A stretch of 28,032 nt of DNA from Proteobacteria bacterium SG_bin5 (lineage in GTDB: Bacteria; Pseudomonadota; Alphaproteobacteria; Sphingomonadales; Sphingomonadaceae): the NCBI GenBank assembly GCA_002083475.1, contig LWDI01000012.1, positions 1-28,032 on the forward strand, given 5' to 3'. Position 1 is the stretch's first letter. Every line of letters begins with the position of its first letter. The notes under the pieces are model-generated. The model saw only the letters and a list, made by a program, of their open reading frames with translations. It made no database searches and was not told where the DNA came from. A program made the position numbers and the translations under genes. Of this stretch, positions 1 to 8,375 are shown in pieces.

Positions 1-21
1 TGATTTGCCCGCCTACGCCCC

Positions 22-48
22 CCTCCCCTTTCAGGGGAGGAGCTTTTT
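22..48 (+). terminator. Rho-independent terminator-like hairpin
   Basis: An 8-bp perfect stem (CCTCCCCT at 22-29 with AGGGGAGG at 33-40, loop TTC) is followed by AGCTTTTT. The T run lies on the plus strand, so it would end a plus-strand gene lying left of the window. The stem resembles the end hairpins of the palindromic elements at 6536-6745 and 24229-24349, so it may be a piece of the same repeat family reused as a terminator. Confidence 0.55.
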
Positions 49-85
49 GCATCAAGCCAGTGGTTCGGTGTGATCACAACCAGCT

Positions 86-119
86 CTAAAATAGAAACAC
101 CGTTCGTCGGAGCGAACGG
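86..119 (-). terminator. Candidate terminator of the M16 peptidase gene
   Basis: A 7-bp stem (CCGTTCG at 100-106, CGAACGG at 113-119, 6-nt loop) is followed on the minus strand by an interrupted U-rich stretch (TGTTTCTATTTT). It lies about 60 bases past the minus-strand stop codon at 181 and points the right way. The broken U tract makes it a moderate call. Confidence 0.4.
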
Positions 120-180
120 ATTCCATCTCAATCGGACAGACTCTAAATCGCCCTTGGTCCCGAACCGACCAAACCGCAGC

Positions 181-3099
181 CTAGCGCCGCGCCCCCGCCC
201 GCCGCTTGCCGCTGCCCGCGCGATTGTCGTTCGCGGCGCGGGCGGCTTGCGGCAGCACCACGAAGGTCCATTCGCTCTCGGGCTTCAGATATTTCTTCGC
301 CGTGTCGCGCAAAGCGTCGGGCGTCACCGTCGCCAGATCGCGGCTGAGCGTGCGCAGCGCCTCGATCCGGCGCGGGTCATAGGTCGCCCATTCGAGATTG
401 GTGAACCAGAATGTATTGCCCGTCGCGATCCGCGAGATCAGCTGGCGGTACGGCCCCACGGTGCGCTGGAGCTCGTCCTGCCCGATCGGGTTGGCGGCGA
501 GATCGACGGCGATTTCGCGGCTGAGCTTGAAGAAGAAATCGACCTTGTCGGGCGGCACCTGCCCCACGCCGAGCACGCGCCCGCCGCTCGCCAGCCCCAC
601 CGGCCAGCTGCTCTGCACGCTCGGCGAATAGCTCGCGCCCGCTTCCTGGCGCAGCCGCTCGAACAGCCGGTCGCTGAAAATTTGCGCGATCAGCTCGAGC
701 CGGCGCGATTCGCTGATCGAGGCGATCCCGCCCCCCGTCGGCCAGGCGATCACCGCCACCGCCTGATTGTTCGGCCCCGTATGCGTGCGCACCACCGGCT
801 TGGCGACGTGCGCGGCGAATTTGGGGCTGGTGGGCGGCACCAGCGTGTCGCCGCGCGGCGGCAGCGCGCCGATCGTTTGGGTGACGGCGGCGATCGCCTC
901 TTCGGCTTTCACATCGCCGAATACCTGCACCTCGATCGGCCCGGTCTTGAGCAACGGCTCCCAAAAGGCGCGGAACTGCGCGGGCGTCGCCGCCTGCACC
1001 GCCGCGCGCGAGGGCGTCGACCAGCGCTGGTCGCCCGCGCGCAGCAAGCCTTCCAAATCATGGCCGAGCACCCCTTGGGGCGAGGATTTATAGCCGTCAT
1101 AAGCGAGCAGCGTCGCCGCCTTGGCGCGCTCGAAGGGCGCGGCGTCCCAGCGCGGGGCGTAGAGCTTCAGCGCGATCAGCCGCAGCTGGTCCGCCAGATC
1201 CTGCGGCGAGGTGGTCGCGCCGAGCACGAAGGCATCGTCGTCGACCGCGAAATCGAGCCCGATCCGCCGGCCGTTGGTCAACTGGTCGAGCGCTTCCTGA
1301 TCGAGCGTGCCGATGCCGGCTTGCACCAGCGCGAGCGGCGCCGCCCAGGCCGGGGTCGGCTTGTCGGCGGGCAGCGCGTTATAGCCGCCGCCGAAGCGGA
1401 CGCGCACGTAAACGCGCCCCGCCTCCGCGCTGTTGGCGAACAGCATCAGCCGCGCGCCATTGGCGAAGGTCACTTGCTCCATCCCGAGATCGCTGAACGA
1501 CTGGCGCGAGGCGATCTTGCCCGGCGCGGGCAGCGCGGGGAGTTGCGACCAATCGGCCTTCACCAGCGGCCCACGCCTGGCGCCGAGCTTCGAGACATCG
1601 GCCTTGAGCGCCTGCGCGAGCTTGGCCGCCGCCGTCGGATCGGGCGCGCGGGTGTTGACGATCGCGCGCAGCGCCCCCTGCATCACCCGCCGGGTCGAGG
1701 CCTGGATCGCCTGCGGCGTGAAAAAGCCCGCCTTTTTCGCGCCCTGGAGAATTTCATACGCCGTCTGCGGCGTCGTCACCGTTTCGCGAATGTCGAGCGC
1801 GCCGACCAGATCATCGGCTTGTTTCGCCCCAGCCTCGGCGCGCGCGGTTTCGACCTGGGTGCGCAGCAGCGTATCATATTCCGCCACTTCGCGGTCGATC
1901 TCGGCCTGATCGGGCAAGCTCGCCTCGGCATCCGCGATCACCGCGCGCACGTCCTTGAGCGCCGCGGCCCAGTCGGTCGTCGGAATGACCGAGATCACGG
2001 TCGCATTGGCCGATCGCTGGATATCGTCGATATTGACGCTCGCCTCGATGAAGCTGCCGCCGCTGCGCGCGCGTTGTTCGAGCCGGCGGCTGATCAGCCG
2101 CAGCGCGATCACATCGACCATGCGCTTCTGGTTGAACAACACGGTGTCGGCGTTGAACACCCAGGGGCGCATGATGCCGATCTGGACGAGCGGCGGGATC
2201 GCCGCCTCGGCGGTCGCGCGGGTGATCGGCTTCGAAGCATCGGGCTTGCCGAAATCGGGATCGGGCGGATCGGCGCCCTTGCCGCGCCAGCTCGAGAAAT
2301 TCTTGACGACCAGCCGCTCCATCAGCGCCGGATCGACGTCGCCCGACAGGATCACCACCGCGCGCTCGGGCCGATACCAGCGATCGTGGAAAGCGAGCAC
2401 CTTGGCGGCGGTCGCGGCCTGGAGCGTCTTGATCGTGCCGATCGGCGAGCGATCGGCGAGCGGTTGGCCGGCGAACAAGGTTTCGCGCACCGCGTCAGAA
2501 AAGCGCACTTGCGCGCCCGGCGCCTCGCGCTGTTCGGCGAGCACCACCGGCAGCTCGGCGCCCAGCGCCTGGGTAGTGATATTGGGCTGGCTGACCATGC
2601 CCGAGAGGATCTTCAGGCTCTCGTCGAGCCCCGCCTCGGTCGCGCTCGGCAGATCGAGCTTGTACGTGGTCGACACCGGCGAGGTGACCGCGTTGGTGTC
2701 CGACCCGAACGTGGTGCCCAGCCGCTGCCAGACGCGCTTGGCCTCGCCATCGGGCACATAGGCCGAGCCGCGAAACGAGAGATGCTCGATCAAATGCGCG
2801 AAGCCGCGCTCGCTTTCGTCCTCATAGAGCGAGCCCGCGTCGATCCGCACCCGCACCGCCACCTGCCCCGGCGGCACGCCGTTGCGGCGCACCGCATAGC
2901 GCAAGCCATTAGGCAACTCGCCGAAGCGCCAATCGGGATCGGGGGTGATGTCGCTGCCCTTATAGAGCCAGCCGGGCGCATCGGCGCGGGCGGTTTGCGG
3001 GGCAGCTTGCTGGGCGATGCCGTCGCCCACCGGCAACAACAGAGCAGCGAAGGCGAGGCAAGCGGCGGGGAAGCGACGAAACGACCGAGTCATCGCCAT
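181..3099 (-). CDS. Exported M16 family zinc metallopeptidase (pitrilysin/insulinase type)
   Basis: 972 residues. The N-terminus is a signal peptide: basic start, hydrophobic core about residues 11-25, probable cleavage after GIA near 29. The first peptidase half carries the inverted zinc motif HLIEH at 102-106 and a downstream glutamate in AELPVVLAE near 182, about 75 residues on, as expected of the HxxEH-x(74-76)-E signature. The C-terminal half repeats the fold (from about residue 530) without a zinc motif, as is usual for the inactive half of two-domain M16 enzymes. The length fits the periplasmic M16 proteins of proteobacteria, which degrade peptides; the substrate cannot be told. ATG at 3099 and ATG at 3093 are both possible starts. 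The gene stands alone, divergent from the dioxygenase gene across 237 bases in which I see no convincing promoter. Confidence 0.92.
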   Translation of the reverse strand: MAMTRSFRRFPAACLAFAALLLPVGDGIAQQAAPQTARADAPGWLYKGSDITPDPDWRFGELPNGLRYAVRRNGVPPGQVAVRVRIDAGSLYEDESERGFAHLIEHLSFRGSAYVPDGEAKRVWQRLGTTFGSDTNAVTSPVSTTYKLDLPSATEAGLDESLKILSGMVSQPNITTQALGAELPVVLAEQREAPGAQVRFSDAVRETLFAGQPLADRSPIGTIKTLQAATAAKVLAFHDRWYRPERAVVILSGDVDPALMERLVVKNFSSWRGKGADPPDPDFGKPDASKPITRATAEAAIPPLVQIGIMRPWVFNADTVLFNQKRMVDVIALRLISRRLEQRARSGGSFIEASVNIDDIQRSANATVISVIPTTDWAAALKDVRAVIADAEASLPDQAEIDREVAEYDTLLRTQVETARAEAGAKQADDLVGALDIRETVTTPQTAYEILQGAKKAGFFTPQAIQASTRRVMQGALRAIVNTRAPDPTAAAKLAQALKADVSKLGARRGPLVKADWSQLPALPAPGKIASRQSFSDLGMEQVTFANGARLMLFANSAEAGRVYVRVRFGGGYNALPADKPTPAWAAPLALVQAGIGTLDQEALDQLTNGRRIGLDFAVDDDAFVLGATTSPQDLADQLRLIALKLYAPRWDAAPFERAKAATLLAYDGYKSSPQGVLGHDLEGLLRAGDQRWSTPSRAAVQAATPAQFRAFWEPLLKTGPIEVQVFGDVKAEEAIAAVTQTIGALPPRGDTLVPPTSPKFAAHVAKPVVRTHTGPNNQAVAVIAWPTGGGIASISESRRLELIAQIFSDRLFERLRQEAGASYSPSVQSSWPVGLASGGRVLGVGQVPPDKVDFFFKLSREIAVDLAANPIGQDELQRTVGPYRQLISRIATGNTFWFTNLEWATYDPRRIEALRTLSRDLATVTPDALRDTAKKYLKPESEWTFVVLPQAARAANDNRAGSGKRRAGARR

Positions 3100-3336
3100 C
3101 GTCTAGCGGCCACCACGTCGCCGCGCCAGCGTCTCGCGACGACCAAGCCACGCGCGGCTGATTTCGATGGCGAAAAGTTCCAAGAAACAGCCTTGTTTTG
3201 CCATTATTTCGCCCGAGCTGGGGATTAGCGCGCCGGGTAGTGGCCGATTTTGCCACGCCCTTGAAGAAAAAGACCGCGCCGGCCCCCAGGCGGGGCGTTC
3301 GCAGCCCGAAGCGAGCGCGAACAGGGACTGAAAAAC

Positions 3337-4203
3337 ATGATGAACAGCAAGCTGATCGAGCAACCGACGCGCGGCGAACGGGCGTTTCGCGGCGAACATG
3401 AGCCGCCGGCGGGCATGGTGCCCGATCTCAACGTGATTTCGGGCGCCCCCGCGCCGGGCGCGGAAATGAAGGCCGAACGCAACCGCCCCTTCATCATCAA
3501 GCTCGGCAAGGCATTACGCGGCATTTTCGATCATCTGATCGGCACTTCGTCGCGCGTGCCCAATGATCCCGTGCTCGACGTGCGCGATTTCCCCTGGACG
3601 CAAAAGCTGCGCGACGATTGGCGGGCGATCCGCGACGAGGCGATGGCGGTCGCGCTCGTCGGCCAGGCGGCGCCGTCGCTCGCGACGATCTCGCCCGATC
3701 ACCGCTCGATCGCCGAGGTCAACAAATGGCGGTCCTTTTTCCTCTATGGCTATGGCTATGCGATCGAGGAAAATCTCGCGCGCTGCCCGCGCACGGCCGC
3801 CGTGGTCGAGCAGGTGCCGGGGCTCAACAGCGCCTTTTTCTCGATTCTGGCGCCCGGCACCCATATCCCCGATCATCGCGGCGTCACCAAGGGCCTCATC
3901 ACCTGCCATCTGGGGCTGATCGTCCCCAAGGACGGCGACGTGCGGATGCGCGTGAAGGACCGCATCGTGCGCTGGGCCGAAGGCGAGACCTTGGTGTTCG
4001 ACGATACTTATCGCCACGAAGTGTGGAACGACACCGAATCGACGCGCGTCGTGCTGCTGATCCAGTTCGAACGCCCCTTGCGCCAGCCCGGCAAATGGTT
4101 CGCCGATTTCTTCATGGGCTTCGCGCGCCGCTCGGCCTTCGTGCAGGAAGTGCGCGACAATATCAGCGCGTGGAACGCGGCGGTGAAACAATTGGACGGA
4201 TGA
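3337..4203 (+). CDS. Aspartyl/asparaginyl beta-hydroxylase (LpxO-like) family dioxygenase
   Basis: 288 residues. Residues 1-50 are polar and probably disordered; the cupin-type Fe(II)/2-oxoglutarate domain follows (about 90-250). Likely iron ligands are H180 in HIPDHRG and H227 in YRHEVWN; R237 in STRVVLL fits the 2-oxoglutarate-binding arginine. This spacing is typical of the Asp/Asn beta-hydroxylase family, which includes LpxO, the enzyme that adds the 2-hydroxyl to a myristoyl chain of lipid A. No signal peptide is seen; a short amphipathic stretch at 51-68 and an aromatic-rich C-terminus could touch the membrane. ATG-ATG at 3337 and 3340 leave the start uncertain by one codon. If this is a sphingomonad with sphingolipid in place of LPS, the substrate may be another 2-hydroxy fatty acyl chain (inference) rather than lipid A. 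Confidence 0.82.
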   Translation: MMNSKLIEQPTRGERAFRGEHEPPAGMVPDLNVISGAPAPGAEMKAERNRPFIIKLGKALRGIFDHLIGTSSRVPNDPVLDVRDFPWTQKLRDDWRAIRDEAMAVALVGQAAPSLATISPDHRSIAEVNKWRSFFLYGYGYAIEENLARCPRTAAVVEQVPGLNSAFFSILAPGTHIPDHRGVTKGLITCHLGLIVPKDGDVRMRVKDRIVRWAEGETLVFDDTYRHEVWNDTESTRVVLLIQFERPLRQPGKWFADFFMGFARRSAFVQEVRDNISAWNAAVKQLDG

Positions 4204-4289
4204 TCGGTTAAACGCCGCCTGACGCTGATTTCATGAGCGGTCGAGCCGCGCTCCATGTTATTCTTGCCGCGCATCGCGGGGAGGATGGC

Positions 4290-5318
4290 ATGGCGGCGGA
4301 CATCAAGTTTATTTTGACGGTCGATGGCGGCGGCATTCGCGGCCTGGTTCCCGCACTGGTCCTGCACGATCTGGAAGCGCGGATCGCGGCGGAACGCCAG
4401 GCGCGGAATCTCCCGCCCAAGCCGCTCCATCAATGTTTCGATCTGATGGGCGGCACCTCGACCGGCGGGATCATCGTCGCCGGGCTCGCCGCGCCAAGCG
4501 CCGCCGATCCGCGGCGCGCCGCCTGCACCCCGGCCGACCTGGTCGACCTCTATGCCGATCACGGGCGGACGATTTTCCCCGAACTGTGGTTGAAAACGCT
4601 GCGCAGCTTGTGGGGGCCGCTTTACAGCGCCCAGCCGCTCGATCGGCTGCTCGAGGAGCGGCTGGGCGAGGCTCGACTGTCCGCCGCGCTCACCAATGTC
4701 GTGCTCTGCGCCTATGACACCAAGGAACGCCGCGCGCTGTTCATGGCGGGCGGGCAAGGCTTTGGCGCCAACGAGCCCGATTATCTCGCCCGCGAGGCGG
4801 CGCGGGGCAGCTCCGCCGCGCCCACTTTCTTCCCGCCCGCCAAAGTCGCCGCGCTGAACGCTCCAACGGCGCCGCACACGCTGATCGACGGCGGCGTGTT
4901 CGCCAATGATCCCAGCATGGCGACTTATGTCGAGGCGCTGAAGCTGGGCTGGAGCAACCAGCGGATCGAGATGCTGTCGCTCGGCACCGGCAGCCAGAAC
5001 CGGCCTTATCCCTATCACCAAATCGCCGATTGGGGGATTTTGCGCTGGCTGATCTATCGCGGCGACCATCCGCTGATCTCGATCCTGATGCAGGGCGTCT
5101 CCAGCACGACCGCTTATCAGATGAACCAGCTGCTCAATCGCGACCAAGACGATCGCTGCTACACCCGGATCGACGGCGCGCTGCACGGGGTGAGCGACGA
5201 ACTCGACGATGCCTCTCCCGCCAATATCGCCGCGCTGCGCGGCCTGGCGGCGCGCTGGATCGAACAACATGACGACGATCTGAACGGTTGGGCGAAGCGG
5301 CTCGCCGCGCGCCCTTGA
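4290..5318 (+). CDS. Patatin-like phospholipase
   Basis: 342 residues from the chosen ATG, which follows GGGGAGGA at a good ribosome-binding distance. An in-frame ATG at 4233 would add 19 residues with no such site. The protein opens with the oxyanion loop DGGGIRG, followed by the nucleophile elbow GGTSTGG (catalytic serine) and DGGVFAND, whose aspartate completes the Ser-Asp dyad. These three motifs in this order define the patatin/PNPLA lipid acyl hydrolases. No signal peptide or membrane segment is visible, so it is probably cytosolic, acting on membrane phospholipid or lysophospholipid. Nucleotide-signalled defence patatins (CapV) share these motifs, but no cyclase gene is adjacent and the neighbours are housekeeping genes. 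Confidence 0.9.
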   Translation: MAADIKFILTVDGGGIRGLVPALVLHDLEARIAAERQARNLPPKPLHQCFDLMGGTSTGGIIVAGLAAPSAADPRRAACTPADLVDLYADHGRTIFPELWLKTLRSLWGPLYSAQPLDRLLEERLGEARLSAALTNVVLCAYDTKERRALFMAGGQGFGANEPDYLAREAARGSSAAPTFFPPAKVAALNAPTAPHTLIDGGVFANDPSMATYVEALKLGWSNQRIEMLSLGTGSQNRPYPYHQIADWGILRWLIYRGDHPLISILMQGVSSTTAYQMNQLLNRDQDDRCYTRIDGALHGVSDELDDASPANIAALRGLAARWIEQHDDDLNGWAKRLAARP

Positions 5319-5349
5319 TCCCCCGCCGCGCGCGCGCCACATGAGCGCC

Positions 5350-5922
5350 ATGCTCATCGAAACCGAAACGACGCCCAACCCGTCGACGCTCAAATTCCTG
5401 CCCGGCCGCGCGGTGATGACCGCGGGCACGCGCGATTTCGCCTCGGCCGAAGCCGCCGAGGCCTCGCCGCTCGCCGAGGCCTTGTTCGGCCTGGGCGACG
5501 TGACGGGCGTGTTCTTCGGGCGCGATTTCATCTCGGTCACCGCCGCGCCCGGCAGCGATTGGGCGCGGCTGAAACCCGATGTGCTGAGCATCCTGCTCGA
5601 CCATTTCTCGGCCGAGATGCCGCTGTTCAAGCAGGGCGCCGCCGAGTTCAGCGTGCCGAGCGAGGGCGCCGAGTTCGAAAGCGATCCCGCCGATGCCGAG
5701 ATCGTCGATCAAATCCAAGACTTGATCGCCACCCGCATCCGCCCGGCGGTGCAGGGCGATGGCGGCGACATCGTCTATCGCGGGTTCGAAAAGGGCCGCG
5801 TCTATCTCTCGATGCACGGCGCTTGCGCGGGCTGCCCGAGCTCGACCGCGACGCTCAAGAACGGCATCGAGCAGTTGCTGCGTTACTATGTGCCCGAAGT
5901 GACCGAAGTCCGCGCGGTTTAA
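5350..5922 (+). CDS. NifU/Nfu family iron-sulfur scaffold or carrier protein
   Basis: 190 residues from the second ATG. The first ATG at 5341 adds only MSA, and family members usually begin close to ML/FIETE..TPNP. The N-terminal Nfu domain (about 1-90) has the TPNPSTLKFLPG signature. The C-terminal NifU-like domain (about 110-190) has GDGGDIVYRGFEKGRVYLSM followed by CAGCPSS, the CxxC pair that binds a 4Fe-4S cluster between two subunits. Such proteins pass clusters to client apoproteins in the cytosol. The gene lies 22 bases before the nitroreductase gene in the same direction, with no clear terminator after the patatin gene, so the run may be co-transcribed. The cysteine desulfurases about 5 kb away belong to the same Fe-S supply. 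Confidence 0.93.
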   Translation: MLIETETTPNPSTLKFLPGRAVMTAGTRDFASAEAAEASPLAEALFGLGDVTGVFFGRDFISVTAAPGSDWARLKPDVLSILLDHFSAEMPLFKQGAAEFSVPSEGAEFESDPADAEIVDQIQDLIATRIRPAVQGDGGDIVYRGFEKGRVYLSMHGACAGCPSSTATLKNGIEQLLRYYVPEVTEVRAV

Positions 5923-5944
5923 CGTCTCGCCAAAAGGACCCAGC

Positions 5945-6538
5945 ATGCACGAAAAGCTCGGCGACGCCGCGCTCGATCGGATTTTCCGCGAAGCGCGCAC
6001 CGCGAACGGCTATACCGACGCGCCCTTCACCGAAGCCGATGCGCGCGCGATCTGGGAGCTGGTGAAATTCGGCCCGACCTCGGCCAATCAACTCCCCGCG
6101 CGTTTCGTCTGGTGCCTGAGCGCCGAATCGCGCGCCCGGCTCGCGGCACATGCGAGCGGTACCAACGCCGCCAAGATCAAGGCGGCGCCGGCGGCGGTGA
6201 TCGTCGCGATGGACGAGAATTTCCACGAGCATCTGCCCGAGCTGTTCCCGCACACCGATGCCAAAAGCTGGTTCGAGGGCAATTTGGCGCTGCGCCAGAC
6301 CTCGGCGCTGCGCAACGGCTCGCTCCAGGGCGCTTATCTGATCATCGCCGCGCGCGCGCTGGGGTTCGACGTCGGGCCGATGTCGGGCTTCGACAACGCC
6401 GCGCTCGACGCCGATTTCTTCGCCGAGACGCCGCATATCAAATCGAACTTCATCGCGACGTTGGGCGTGGGCGATCCGAGCAGCATCTTCCCCCGCTCGC
6501 CGCGCCCGCCGTTCGAGCGTTTCAACCAAATCGCCTAA
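5945..6538 (+). CDS. Nitroreductase family protein, RutE/malonic semialdehyde reductase-like
   Basis: 197 residues. The start is supported by AAGGA 8-12 bases upstream. The flavin-binding nitroreductase fold shows KFGPTSANQLPARFVW near the N-terminus (FMN contact region), LRQTSALRNGSLQGAYLI mid-protein, and GFDVGPMSGFDNAALD. This combination marks the RutE/HadB subgroup, named for the E. coli enzyme that reduces malonic semialdehyde to 3-hydroxypropionate in pyrimidine breakdown. No other rut genes are nearby, so the substrate here may be a different aldehyde, quinone or nitro compound. The TAA stop at 6536-6538 lies inside the terminal repeat of the adjoining MITE-like element, which may have fixed the present C-terminus. 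Confidence 0.85.
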   Translation: MHEKLGDAALDRIFREARTANGYTDAPFTEADARAIWELVKFGPTSANQLPARFVWCLSAESRARLAAHASGTNAAKIKAAPAAVIVAMDENFHEHLPELFPHTDAKSWFEGNLALRQTSALRNGSLQGAYLIIAARALGFDVGPMSGFDNAALDADFFAETPHIKSNFIATLGVGDPSSIFPRSPRPPFERFNQIA

Positions 6539-6745
6539 ATCCTCCCCGTTTACGGGGAGGTGGCGCGCGCAGCGCGACGGAGGGGGCGGGCAATCCGGTG
6601 AGCCGCGCGCCTCGTAGCGCGCCCCCTCCACCACCCGCTTCGCGGGCACCGGCTTGCTTCGCAAGCCGGGCTCCGGCGGATCACCTGCCCCCGGCAGGTG
6701 ATGTCGCCGCCTCCGCCCCCCGCCCCGTGAAACGGGGAGGATTTA
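6536..6745. repeat. MITE-like palindromic element with 16-bp perfect terminal inverted repeats
   Basis: TAAATCCTCCCCGTTT at 6536-6551 is the exact reverse complement of 6730-6745. Within these ends is a string of hairpins: CCTCCCCG/CGGGGAGG (6541-6560), CCCGC/GCGGG (6634-6646), CCGGCTTGC/GCAAGCCGG (6649-6669), TCACCTGCC/GGCAGGTGA (6681-6701) and CCCCGT/ACGGGG (6723-6737). There is no credible coding capacity; the queA frame is open through it by chance. The left end contains the stop codon of the nitroreductase gene. The design matches the small non-autonomous palindromic elements common between genes in sphingomonads. Any transcript through it would be heavily folded, which may act as a terminator or mRNA stabiliser. 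Confidence 0.7.
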
Positions 6746-6810
6746 GGCTGCGTAAAACCCCTTGCCCTTCGCCACCGGCTCGCGCCATGGCGCGCGGCGG
6801 GAGGGATGGG

Positions 6811-7836
6811 GTGAAAGTCGACGCTTTCGATTTCGAATTGCCGCAAGAACGCATCGCGCTGCGCCCGGCGACCCCGCGCGATGCCGCGCGGATGCTCGTC
6901 GTGAAGGGCGACGCCTTCGAGGACGCGGGGGTGCGCGATCTGCCGCGCCTGCTTTCCCCGCGCGACATCCTCGTGTTCAACGACACCCGCGTCATCCCCG
7001 CCCAGCTCGAAGGGCGGCGGGGTGAAGCAAGCATCGGCGCGACGCTCCACAAGCGCGAAGGGCCGCGCCGCTGGCGCGCCTTCATCCGCAACGCCAAAAG
7101 GCTCCACGAGGGCGACACGATCGACTTCGGCCCCGACGCCGCCGCCATCGCCCGCGACCGCGCCGAGGACGGTAGTTTCGCGCTCGAGTTCCTGGGGGAA
7201 GAGCCGGTCGAGCTGCTGCTCGAACGCGTCGGCACCATGCCGCTGCCGCCCTATATCGCGAGCAAGCGCGCGATCGACGCGCGCGACCGCGACGATTACC
7301 AAACCATGTTCGCGCGTGAGGAAGGCGCGGTCGCCGCCCCCACCGCCTCGCTCCATTTCACCCCCGAACTGATGGCGGCGCTCGACGCGGCGGGGATCGG
7401 CCATGCGACGCTCACCCTTCACGTCGGCGCGGGCACCTTCTTGCCGGTGAAGGCCGAGGATACCGATGATCACCAGATGCACGCCGAATGGGGCCGGCTC
7501 GACGCCCAAACCGCCGATCGGCTGAACGCGGTGCGCGCGAACGGGGGGCGGATCGTCGCGGTCGGCACCACCGTGCTGCGCCTGCTCGAAAGCGCCGCCG
7601 GCGAGGATCGGGTGATCCGCCCGTTCGAGGGCGACACCGCGATCTTCATCACGCCGGGCTATCGCTTCAAGGGGATCGACGCGCTGATGACCAATTTCCA
7701 TCTGCCGCGCTCGACCTTGTTCATGCTGGTGTCGGCGCTGATGGGGCTCGATCGCATGCAAGCGGCCTATGCCCATGCGATCGAACGCGGCTATCGCTTT
7801 TATTCCTATGGCGATTCCTCGCTGCTCATTCCATGA
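6811..7836 (+). CDS. queA: S-adenosylmethionine:tRNA ribosyltransferase-isomerase
   Basis: 341 residues. QueA transfers and isomerises the ribosyl group of SAM onto 7-aminomethyl-7-deazaguanine in tRNA to give epoxyqueuosine. Family hallmarks are visible: the N-terminal VDAFDFELP..RIALRPA, ILVFNDTRVIPAQLEG, PLPPYI, DRDDYQTMFA, GAVAAPTASLHF, TLHVGAGTF, and the C-terminal FITPGYRFKGIDALMTNFHLPRSTL. The chosen GTG start follows GGGAGGGA by a few bases and places the protein at the usual KVD..DFELP beginning; ATG at 6787 is the alternative. The frame stays open far upstream through the palindromic element, but that stretch is not conserved coding. The next gene overlaps by ATGA. No tgt gene follows here. 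Confidence 0.96.
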   Translation: MKVDAFDFELPQERIALRPATPRDAARMLVVKGDAFEDAGVRDLPRLLSPRDILVFNDTRVIPAQLEGRRGEASIGATLHKREGPRRWRAFIRNAKRLHEGDTIDFGPDAAAIARDRAEDGSFALEFLGEEPVELLLERVGTMPLPPYIASKRAIDARDRDDYQTMFAREEGAVAAPTASLHFTPELMAALDAAGIGHATLTLHVGAGTFLPVKAEDTDDHQMHAEWGRLDAQTADRLNAVRANGGRIVAVGTTVLRLLESAAGEDRVIRPFEGDTAIFITPGYRFKGIDALMTNFHLPRSTLFMLVSALMGLDRMQAAYAHAIERGYRFYSYGDSSLLIP

Positions 7837-8375
7837 AAGCCGTCATGCGTCGTCTCGCTCTGTTGCTTTTGCTCGCGCCCGCCCCCGCGCTCGCCCAGCG
7901 AGGACAGGCGCCCAGCGCCGAGCAACCCCGCGACCCGCGCACGCCGCCGCAATCGACGATCATGGCCGAGCCGGTCGCGCTGTTCGTCGCCGCCGCCGAT
8001 GCCGATGGTGATGCGCGCGTCACGTCGGCCGAACTCACCGCCGAAGTCGCGCGCAGCTTCGCCGCCGCCGATGGCGCGCGCCAGGGGAGCCTGGGCTATA
8101 TCGCTTTCGCCGATTGGGCGGCGCGTTGGCTGGGGGACCGCACCGCGCTCCCCAGCCCGTTCGACGTCGATGCCGATCAAGACGATCGCATCACCCTCGC
8201 CGAGCTCCAAGCGGCCTTCGCGCGCGACTTCGCCCGCTTCGATCGCGACAAGGACGGGGCGGTCACCCGCCAGGAACTACTGACGCTCACCAGCGGGTTC
8301 GGGCGCGGCGGCTTCGGCGAGGGGCCGGGCGGCGGACGCTTCGGCGGACGGGGCGGCCGTGGCGGACGGCGCTGA
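7833..8375 (+). CDS. Exported EF-hand calcium-binding protein with Gly/Arg-rich tail
   Basis: 180 residues. A signal peptide is clear: basic start, leucine-rich core about residues 6-16, cleavage probably after ALA near 21. Three EF-hand-type loops follow: DADGDARVTSAE, DVDADQDDRITLAE and DRDKDGAVTRQE, each with acidic residues at positions 1, 3, 5 and a glutamate at 12. A fourth, degenerate site may lie near ADGARQGSLGYI. The last 28 or so residues are a low-complexity Gly/Arg stretch with GGRGG repeats, and its DNA overlaps the start of the HAD gene. The ATG is coupled to the queA stop (ATGA), so translation is probably linked. A periplasmic calcium sensor or buffer is likely; the exact role is unknown. 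Confidence 0.85.
   Translation: MKAVMRRLALLLLLAPAPALAQRGQAPSAEQPRDPRTPPQSTIMAEPVALFVAAADADGDARVTSAELTAEVARSFAAADGARQGSLGYIAFADWAARWLGDRTALPSPFDVDADQDDRITLAELQAAFARDFARFDRDKDGAVTRQELLTLTSGFGRGGFGEGPGGGRFGGRGGRGGRR

Noticed and set aside
70..3228. A 1052-codon open frame on the plus strand opposite the M16 peptidase gene
   Set aside because: It is an antisense shadow created by G/C-rich third positions; the product is Arg/His-rich without a recognisable domain, whereas the minus strand encodes a complete peptidase with signal peptide.
4233..5318. CBASS-type defence locus around the patatin gene
   Set aside because: Motifs fit CapV-like patatins, but no CD-NTase or other cyclase gene is adjacent and the neighbours are metabolic genes.
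6112..6810. Upstream extension of the queA frame through the palindromic element
   Set aside because: The frame is open by composition only; family similarity begins at the GTG 6811 preceded by a good ribosome-binding site.
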